Positions 58,534 through 64,000 of a stretch of 64,000 nucleotides of DNA are shown here, in pieces (the stretch's first letter is position 1; each line of letters starts with the position of its first letter). Origin of the DNA: Nocardioides alkalitolerans DSM 16699 (GTDB taxonomy: Bacteria; Actinomycetota; Actinomycetes; Propionibacteriales; Nocardioidaceae). The notes beneath the pieces are model-generated. The model worked only from the letters and a program-made list of their open reading frames with translations. It searched no databases and was not told the DNA's origin. The translations under genes were made by a program, and so were the position numbers. The DNA lies in NCBI RefSeq assembly GCF_000426525.1, contig NZ_AUFN01000011.1, positions 62,001 to 126,000 on the forward strand. Reading direction: 5' to 3'.

Positions 58534-59964
58534 GTGATCACCCTGACCAAGGGCGGCAACGCCCCGCTGTCCGTCAGCCGGCTCTCCGTGACCGTCGACG
58601 TGGCCGCCGCGGCGGACCTGTCGGCTCTTCTCGTGACCGAGTCCGGGAAGGTGCGCACCGACGCCGACTTCGTCTTCTACAACCAGCCGAACGGACCGGG
58701 CGTGACCTGCGTGCCGCCGGCCGGGGGCAGCCCCTGGCGGGTCGACGTCGACCTCGCGGCCGTGCCCGGCGACGTGCACGCCGTCCGCCTCGTCACCTCG
58801 CTCGACGACGGCGGCAAGGTGTTCGGCCAGGTCGGCCAGCCCGTGGCGCGGGTCGCGTCGAACGGGGCGCCGGTCGCCGAGTTCGCGATGACGGACCTCA
58901 ACCGCGAGACGATCGTCGTCGCGGTCGAGCTCTACCGCCGCGGCACCGACTGGAAGGTCCGGGCCGTCGGTCGCGGGTACGACGGCGGACTCGCCGACCT
59001 GATCAAGGACCACGGCGTCAGCGTCGACGACGCCCCGGCGGCCCCGGCAGCCCCCGCGACGCCCCCGCCCGCTGCTGCTCCGCCGGCTCCCGCGGCGCCT
59101 CCCGCCGCTCCGTCGTACGGCGCCCCCGCCGCCCCCGCCGCCCCGGCCGCTCCGCCGGCAGCGCCGTCCTACGGCGCCCCCAGCACCCCGAGCGCACCGC
59201 CGTCGTACCCGCCGGCCGCGCCGACCTACGGCGCCCCGAGCGCCCCGCCGGCCGCTCCGTCGTACGGCGCCCCCAGCACGCCGCCCAGCACGCCGCCGAG
59301 CAGCACCTCGCCGTACGGCCAGCCGAGCCAGCCCCCCGCCCAGCAGCCCGCCCCGCAGGCCTCGGGCTCGGGCGAGGTCAGCCTCCGCAAGGGAGCACCC
59401 GTCTCGCTGTCGAAGGGCCAGCGCGTCAGCCTCAGCAAGGACGGCGGCCAGGCGCTCACCCACGTGCGGATGGGCCTCGGCTGGGACCCGCTGCGCAAGA
59501 AGGGCGTCTTCGGCTCGCGCGAGGTCGACATCGACCTCGACGCCTCGGTCGTGCTGTTCGCCGGCCAGCAGGCCGTCGACCTGGCGTTCTACAACAACCT
59601 CGTCACCCGGGACGGCTCGGTGCAGCACCAGGGCGACAACCGGACGGGCGAGGGTGACGGCGACGACGAGACGATCCTCGTCGACCTGACCCGCGTGCCC
59701 GTCCACGTCGACACGCTGGTGTTCATCGTGACGAGCTACACCGGCCAGACCTTCGAGCAGGTGCAGAACGCGTTCTGCCGCCTCATCGACCACAGCGACG
59801 GCGAGCTGGCCCGCTTCACCCTGGCCGGCGGCATGCCGTTCACGGCGCTGGTGATGGCCAAGTTCCAGCGGGACGGCTCGGGCTGGAAGATGCAGGCGAT
59901 CGGCGAGGGCATCACGGCGAAGGCGCCGGGCGAGGCGATCCCGCAGCTCACGCGCTTCCTCTGA
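58534..59964 (+). CDS. TerD-family protein with two TerD domains
   Basis: 476 residues. An N-terminal TerD-like domain (about 1-165) is followed by a long Pro/Ala/Ser/Tyr-rich linker (about 168-285, APxYGAPSxP-type repeats). A second, canonical TerD domain (about 290-476) has DIDLDASVVLF and AVDLAFYNN, which supply the calcium-binding acidic residues; the first domain shows VDVAAAADLSALLV at that place and is probably weaker. TerD proteins act in tellurite, phage and stress responses at the membrane; the exact role is unknown. First gene of a three-gene cluster. Confidence 0.9.
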   Translation: MITLTKGGNAPLSVSRLSVTVDVAAAADLSALLVTESGKVRTDADFVFYNQPNGPGVTCVPPAGGSPWRVDVDLAAVPGDVHAVRLVTSLDDGGKVFGQVGQPVARVASNGAPVAEFAMTDLNRETIVVAVELYRRGTDWKVRAVGRGYDGGLADLIKDHGVSVDDAPAAPAAPATPPPAAAPPAPAAPPAAPSYGAPAAPAAPAAPPAAPSYGAPSTPSAPPSYPPAAPTYGAPSAPPAAPSYGAPSTPPSTPPSSTSPYGQPSQPPAQQPAPQASGSGEVSLRKGAPVSLSKGQRVSLSKDGGQALTHVRMGLGWDPLRKKGVFGSREVDIDLDASVVLFAGQQAVDLAFYNNLVTRDGSVQHQGDNRTGEGDGDDETILVDLTRVPVHVDTLVFIVTSYTGQTFEQVQNAFCRLIDHSDGELARFTLAGGMPFTALVMAKFQRDGSGWKMQAIGEGITAKAPGEAIPQLTRFL

Positions 59965-59969
59965 GCCGT

Positions 59970-59989
59970 CCGACGCGGTGACGCGTCGG
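59970..59989 (+). terminator. hairpin with GNRA loop after the TerD gene
   Basis: CCGACGCG-GTGA-CGCGTCGG, 8-bp stem, 5 nt past the stop. It could attenuate transcription into the next gene. A direct repeat CTCGGGGGAGCG follows (about 59996-60020). Confidence 0.45.
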
Positions 59990-60048
59990 GTCGTGCTCGG
60001 GGGAGCGCTCGGGGGAGCGGGCGGACGAGGGTCGGAGGGGACACGCAC

Positions 60049-61803
60049 GTGGTGCACGCACTGGTGGCTGGTCAGAACCTGCCGTGGCCGGGCGAGACCT
60101 GCCTGCTGCGCGCCCCCGACCTGCTGGTGCTCGCCGTGCCGCTCGGCGCCGACGACCGGGTGCTGCCCGGCTCCCGTCCGGTGCACGGCACCGGCGCGGT
60201 GGCGGTCGGGCTGCCGGGCGTGCCCGTCACGGCGCAGCGGGTGGTCCTGCTCGGCGTGGTCGGGCCCGGCGCCCGCCCGGGCCCCGTGCGCCTCGAGGAC
60301 GGCGACGGCACCGTCGTCGCGACCTTCGCCCCCGACGCCGCGCTGGCGGCCCCGCCCGACGGCGGCACCGGCGCGAGCGTCGTGGCGCTCGCCGAGCTGT
60401 ACCGGCGGGCCGGCGTGTGGAAGCTGCGTGCCGTCGGCCGCGCCTACCCCGGCGGCCTCGGCGGTGTGGAGACCGCGCACGGCGTCCGGATCGCCGTGAC
60501 GGAGAAGGCCGCGCCGCCCGCCCCCGCCCCCTCGGCGCCCTCGACACCCGCGCCCTCGAGCCCCGGACCCTCGGCACCGCCCCCGGCCGCCCGCCCGATC
60601 TCCGCGGTGAAGCCGGCGGTGGCGGCGCCGCGCCCGGGCCCCGCGCCGGCGTCGTCCGGCACCACCGCGGGAGCCGCCCCCGACCCCGCCCGTGCGCTCG
60701 AGCTGGTCGGCATGGTGCTCGAGGACGCCTCCCGCAGCGCCGCGTCGTACGAGTCGACGGTCGCGTACGCCGAGCGCGTGCTCGGCGAGGACGTCGAGAA
60801 GGTCGTGGCCGACCCGGCCCTCCGGGTCTCGGCCGACGGCGACCGCGCCCGTGACGACGCCCGCCGCCGCCGCGACGAGCTCGTGGTGCGGGCGGGCGAG
60901 GTGCACGTGCGGGAGCTGGCGACGCTGCGCACCGAGATCGCTGGCCTGGACCGGGTGTTCGGCGCCGGGATGGCCTCGTGGGAGCAGCTCCGGGTCCGCG
61001 GCGGCGACGCCGTCGCGGCCGACCGGGGCGACGCGCCGCCGGCGATCCGCGCGGGCGAGATCACGCTGCCGCACCTCGCGGACCTGCCCGGGGTCGACTT
61101 CCGCATGCCCATGCTCTGGAGGGTGCCGAGCACCCGCGCGCTGCTCGTGACCGACGACGACGGGGGCGAGGTCGTGGCGGCCCGGGTCGCCGCGGTGCTG
61201 GGCCTGCGCGCGCTGTTCGCGCTCGCGGTCTACCGGCCCCGGCTGGTGCTCGTCGACCTCGGCGGGGCCCGGGGCACCTACGGACTGCCCGCCGACCTGG
61301 TGCCCCCGCCGCTGACCACGCCGGCCGCCCTCCGAGCGCTGCTCGTCGACCTGGAGCGTCGCGCCGACCTGCTGGCGATGGCCCGTCAGGGCGGCGCGTG
61401 GAACGACCTCGACCAGGAGCTGCTGCGACCGGTCGTCGTCGTGATCACCGACGTGCCGACCGGCTGGGACGCCGCCGTGCTGCCGCTGGTGCACCAGCTG
61501 ACGACCACGGGCCTCTCGGGCGTCCAGGTGATCCTCTCGGGTCCCGGCCGGCCCCCGCGGCTGGGCGGCGAGGACGGCCCGGTCGACGCGGCCTCCCACC
61601 TGCTCGGCCTCGTCTGGCGGGAGGCGATGCGCCTGCCCAGCGCCCCGGGCGGCGACCTCGCCGACTCCTTCGCAGGTGTGCGCTGGACCTTCCTGCCCGA
61701 TCTCGGGCCGGACGACCCCGACCTGGTGCGTACGGTCATGGGCGGGCGGGTAGACGGCTGGGACACCAGCGTGCTCGGACCCGCCGGCGCTGGACCCGGA
61801 TGA
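60049..61803 (+). CDS. TerD-like/FtsK-like fusion protein with degenerate P-loop
   Basis: 584 residues. Residues about 100-150 (VALAELYRRAGVWKLRAVGRAYPGG) align clearly with the end of the first TerD domain of the preceding gene (VAVELYRRGTDWKVRAVGRGYDGG). A Pro/Ala linker (155-220) and a helical region (225-340) follow. Residues about 350-560 read like an FtsK/SpoIIIE ATPase core (LVLVDLGGARGTYGLP, LERRADLLAMAR, VVVVITDVP, VQVILSG), but VTDDDGGEV replaces the GxxGxGKS P-loop. It is probably a non-hydrolysing scaffold. GGAGGGG 8 nt upstream supports GTG 60049. Stop overlaps ATG codons of the next gene. Confidence 0.75.
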   Translation: MVHALVAGQNLPWPGETCLLRAPDLLVLAVPLGADDRVLPGSRPVHGTGAVAVGLPGVPVTAQRVVLLGVVGPGARPGPVRLEDGDGTVVATFAPDAALAAPPDGGTGASVVALAELYRRAGVWKLRAVGRAYPGGLGGVETAHGVRIAVTEKAAPPAPAPSAPSTPAPSSPGPSAPPPAARPISAVKPAVAAPRPGPAPASSGTTAGAAPDPARALELVGMVLEDASRSAASYESTVAYAERVLGEDVEKVVADPALRVSADGDRARDDARRRRDELVVRAGEVHVRELATLRTEIAGLDRVFGAGMASWEQLRVRGGDAVAADRGDAPPAIRAGEITLPHLADLPGVDFRMPMLWRVPSTRALLVTDDDGGEVVAARVAAVLGLRALFALAVYRPRLVLVDLGGARGTYGLPADLVPPPLTTPAALRALLVDLERRADLLAMARQGGAWNDLDQELLRPVVVVITDVPTGWDAAVLPLVHQLTTTGLSGVQVILSGPGRPPRLGGEDGPVDAASHLLGLVWREAMRLPSAPGGDLADSFAGVRWTFLPDLGPDDPDLVRTVMGGRVDGWDTSVLGPAGAGPG

Positions 61804-61817
61804 TGGACGGAGACCCC

Positions 61818-62732
61818 ATGAACGACCCCTCGTACGGCACGCCCGGCCTCCCCGAGCGACCCCCGACGAAGAAGACCTCGGGAGCGGTCGTGGCCGTGGC
61901 GAGCGTGGCCGCGGTCGCGCTGGTGGCGACGACCGCCGTGGTCGCCACGGCGTTCGTGAGGTCCGACGACGGCGACGACACGGCGGACCCGTCGAGCTCG
62001 GGCACGAGCGGCCAGGAGCCGTCGGACGACGCCTCGGAGGCGGGGACGGGCGGCTCGGAGAGCACCGCGCCCGGCGACGAGGGCTCGACCGCGACGCCCG
62101 ACACCGACGCCGCGGACCTCCCGTCGTACTTCGACGACGGCCAGGTCGTGGCGGGCGACGCCCGCGACAACGCGCTCTTCCAGGTGCCGTCCGTCGACGA
62201 CGGCTGGGTCGTGGAGCCCGACGGCAACCTCCGCGGGCTCGAGGGCCGGATGTCGACGGACCCCGACGACGAGTACGCCCGCGTGCTCGTCAACGGCGGC
62301 GCCCTCATCGGCGAGGACTACTGCGAGACCGACACCGCGGGCTACCGCGCCCTGGTCGGCCTCGGGCAGGTGTGGATCAACCCGTCGCCGACCGACGAGG
62401 TGGTGCGCACCCTCGGCGCCAACTGGGGCTTCGTGGCCTCGCTGCGGGAGGACGGGACGCGCATCGAGCGCCCGAACGAGGGCGTGCCCGACGTGGAGCC
62501 GTTCGAGCTGGCGGACGGCACCCAGACCCACCGCTCGACCATCGTCGTGCCCCAGGACCCCAACGACTGCGGCGTCACCGGCGTCGAGATCCAGGTCGTC
62601 GCGCTCAACTCCGGCGAGTTCACGACGACCCTCGTGGCCGTGCGCCCCGTGGGCATCGAGGACGAGGTGCCGGCCGAGACCATCACGCAGATCCAGCAGA
62701 GCTTCCAGATCGACGTGCCCGTCGAGAGCTGA
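61818..62732 (+). CDS. membrane-anchored protein of the TerD-like cluster
   Basis: 304 residues, not recognised. A short cytoplasmic N-terminus, one membrane helix (about 22-47; VVAVASVAAVALVATTAVVATAFV), an acidic Ser/Thr/Gly linker (50-95), then an extracytoplasmic domain with two cysteines (EDYCETD and PNDCGVTG) and the segment TTLVAVRPVG. ATG 61818 is chosen for its GGAG site 5 nt upstream; ATG 61800 and 61803, overlapping the previous stop, are alternatives. Tight linkage suggests it is the surface partner of the TerD-type proteins. Confidence 0.75.
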   Translation: MNDPSYGTPGLPERPPTKKTSGAVVAVASVAAVALVATTAVVATAFVRSDDGDDTADPSSSGTSGQEPSDDASEAGTGGSESTAPGDEGSTATPDTDAADLPSYFDDGQVVAGDARDNALFQVPSVDDGWVVEPDGNLRGLEGRMSTDPDDEYARVLVNGGALIGEDYCETDTAGYRALVGLGQVWINPSPTDEVVRTLGANWGFVASLREDGTRIERPNEGVPDVEPFELADGTQTHRSTIVVPQDPNDCGVTGVEIQVVALNSGEFTTTLVAVRPVGIEDEVPAETITQIQQSFQIDVPVES

Positions 62733-62741
62733 TCGGGCGCC

Positions 62742-63725
62742 TCAGAGCTTGCGGAGCCGCACGTAGCGCACGGAGTGGTCCCGGTCCTTGCGCAGCACGA
62801 GCGTCGCGCGCGAGCGGGTGGGCAGCACGTTCTGGGTGAGGTTGGGTCCGTTGATCGCGTTCCAGATCCGGTTCGCCTCGGTGACGGCCTCGTCGACGGA
62901 GAGGGCGCCGTACTTGCGGAAGTAGGACGCCGGGTCGAGGAAGGCCGTCTCCCGCAGGCGCAGGAACCGCTCGACGTACCACCGCTGGATGTCGGAGGTG
63001 GCGGCGTCGACGTAGACGGTGAAGTCGAAGAAGTCGCTGACGGCGAGGCTGGTGCGGCCGTCGTCGCGCACCACGGCCGGCTGGAGCACGTTGAGGCCCT
63101 CGACGATGACGATGTCGGGGTGGCGCACGACCACCTTCTCGTCGGGCAGCACGTTGTAGGTCAGGTGGGAGTAGGTGGGCGCCTCGACCTCGTCCTTTCC
63201 CGACTTGATGTCGACCACGAAGCGCAGCAGCTTGCGGCGGTCGTAGGACTCGGGGAAGCCCTTGCGGGTCAGCAGGCCGCGGCGCTCGAGCTCGGCGTTG
63301 TCGTAGAGGAAGCCGTCGGTGGTCACCAGCGCGACGTTCGGGTGCTCGGGCCAGCGCGCGAGCAGCTCCTGCAGCACGCGGGCGGTGGTGGACTTGCCGA
63401 CCGCCACCGACCCGGCGACGCCGATGACGAACGGGGTGCGGCGCGGCTGCGGCCGGCGCAGGAACGACTCGGTACGGCGGTGGAGGTCGCCGTTCGACTC
63501 GACGTAGAGGCTGAGCAGCCGGGAGAGCGGCAGGTAGATCTGCCGCACCTCGTCCAGGTCCAGGTGGGTGCCGAGGCCGCGCAGGCGCCGGATCTCGTCG
63601 TACGTGAGCGGGCTCTCCGTGGTCTGGCCGAGGGCGGACCAGGCGGATCGGTCGAGCTCCACGTAGGGCGAGCTGGGCTCGCGTCCGTGGTCCGGTGGCG
63701 CGGCGACCTCGCCTGCGGCAGACAT
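62742..63725 (-). CDS. coaA: type I pantothenate kinase
   Basis: 327 residues. Phosphorylates pantothenate, the first step of coenzyme A synthesis. P-loop [12 protein letters not shown] (about 101), [46 protein letters not shown] and [10 protein letters not shown] are all in place. ATG 63725 is chosen; ATG 63734 (three codons longer) is possible. Convergent with the TerD cluster and divergent from glmS, the usual actinobacterial placement. Confidence 0.96.
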   Translation of the reverse strand: MSAAGEVAAPPDHGREPSSPYVELDRSAWSALGQTTESPLTYDEIRRLRGLGTHLDLDEVRQIYLPLSRLLSLYVESNGDLHRRTESFLRRPQPRRTPFVIGVAGSVAVGKSTTARVLQELLARWPEHPNVALVTTDGFLYDNAELERRGLLTRKGFPESYDRRKLLRFVVDIKSGKDEVEAPTYSHLTYNVLPDEKVVVRHPDIVIVEGLNVLQPAVVRDDGRTSLAVSDFFDFTVYVDAATSDIQRWYVERFLRLRETAFLDPASYFRKYGALSVDEAVTEANRIWNAINGPNLTQNVLPTRSRATLVLRKDRDHSVRYVRLRKL

Positions 63726-63740
63726 GCGAGGCATTGTGCA

Positions 63741-63761
63741 GCACGGCCGGGGCCGCCGTGC
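63741..63761. promoter_or_regulatory. inverted repeat between coaA and glmS
   Basis: GCACGGC (63741-63747) and GCCGTGC (63755-63761) with a 7-bp spacer in the divergent intergenic region. Possible shared operator. Confidence 0.35.
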
Positions 63762-63814
63762 GCGCCACCCGGCATGTGGAGGCGTGGGAGGACGGCGGCG
63801 GTCGTCGCGGGCCG

Positions 63815-63820
63815 TAGACT
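63815..63820 (+). promoter_or_regulatory. leaderless -10 box of glmS
   Basis: TAGACT, 8 nt from ATG 63829; no Shine-Dalgarno and no room for a glmS ribozyme. Confidence 0.5.
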
Positions 63821-63828
63821 CCCGGTCC

Positions 63829-64000
63829 ATGTGCGGAATCGTGGGCTACGTGGGTCAGCGCTCGGCCCAGGACGTGGTGATCGAGGGGCTGCGGCGCCTG
63901 GAGTACCGGGGCTACGACTCCGCGGGCATCGCGCTGGTGCACGACGGCGAGCTGGCCACCGACAAGCGGGCGGGCAAGCTCGCGAACCTCGAGAAGGCCA
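63829..64000 (+). CDS. glmS: glutamine--fructose-6-phosphate aminotransferase, 5' part
   Basis: First 57 codons, running off the right edge. [10 protein letters not shown] with the N-terminal nucleophile cysteine of the glutaminase domain, then [16 protein letters not shown]. GlmS makes glucosamine-6-phosphate, the substrate of GlmM encoded 8 kb upstream. Divergent from coaA. Transcription looks leaderless. Confidence 0.95.
   Translation, partial: MCGIVGYVGQRSAQDVVIEGLRRLEYRGYDSAGIALVHDGELATDKRAGKLANLEKA

Noticed and set aside
63762..63828. glmS ribozyme upstream of glmS
   Set aside because: The region is too short for the ribozyme, its core sequence is not visible, and a leaderless -10 box lies 8 nt before the ATG.

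Overview
The window is very GC-rich actinobacterial chromosome. Starts are mostly GTG or ATG, with one TTG. Many genes appear leaderless, with a TAnnnT box 5-8 nt before the start codon, and one TTA leucine codon stands out. The gene set (DUF3000-rnd-hemE, rplM-rpsI-glmM, coaA divergent from glmS, a Pls/PosA-type synthetase, DUF402, MocR and TerD proteins) suggests Nocardioides or a close relative in the Propionibacteriales. That assignment is inference from gene content; I saw no rRNA, tRNA, phage or insertion sequence.

Layout. 0-10 kb: an isolated DNA methyltransferase, a wax-ester-synthase-like acyltransferase, a secreted HNH nuclease, a small secreted protein, an FUSC-type membrane protein, a divergent EamA transporter/MocR regulator pair whose start codons overlap, a YbdK-type ligase and a ThrE-type exporter. 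10-22 kb: a coupled DUF402/membrane pair, a Baeyer-Villiger-type monooxygenase with an SDR and a divergent TetR regulator, an NrtR-like Nudix regulator, a coupled GT-C/GT2 glycosyltransferase pair, ornithine aminotransferase and an OmpR-type two-component system. 22-33 kb: two small membrane proteins, an AbiEi/DUF559-type gene bracketed by 45-bp palindromes, HrpA helicase, lipoproteins, a WXG-type secretion-like gene pair, a candidate structured RNA, a solitary PemK/MazF-like toxin and a lone solute-binding lipoprotein. 33-40 kb: rnd-DUF3000 divergent from hemE, two coupled SDRs, a DHFR-like reductase and a MOSC protein.

40-51 kb: an ABC-F ATPase, an acyl-CoA ligase behind a consensus CRP-type site, a duplicated 48-bp palindrome, a Pls/PosA-type single-module peptide synthetase coupled to an M1 peptidase, and a DEAD-box helicase. 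51.3-51.8 kb is a non-coding repeat island with two identical 49-bp terminator segments exactly 400 bp apart. 51.8-64 kb: citrate synthase, rplM-rpsI-glmM, a YihY/BrkB membrane protein divergent from Ohr, a double GNAT protein, a three-gene TerD-type cluster (TerD; a TerD-like/FtsK-like fusion; a membrane-anchored protein), coaA, and the start of glmS running off the right edge.

Most interesting for follow-up: the RNA at 31581-31676 upstream of an unpaired PemK/MazF gene; the palindrome-bracketed AbiEi/DUF559 gene; the TerD/FtsK-like cluster; the Pls-peptidase operon; and the repeat island at 51.3-51.8 kb.
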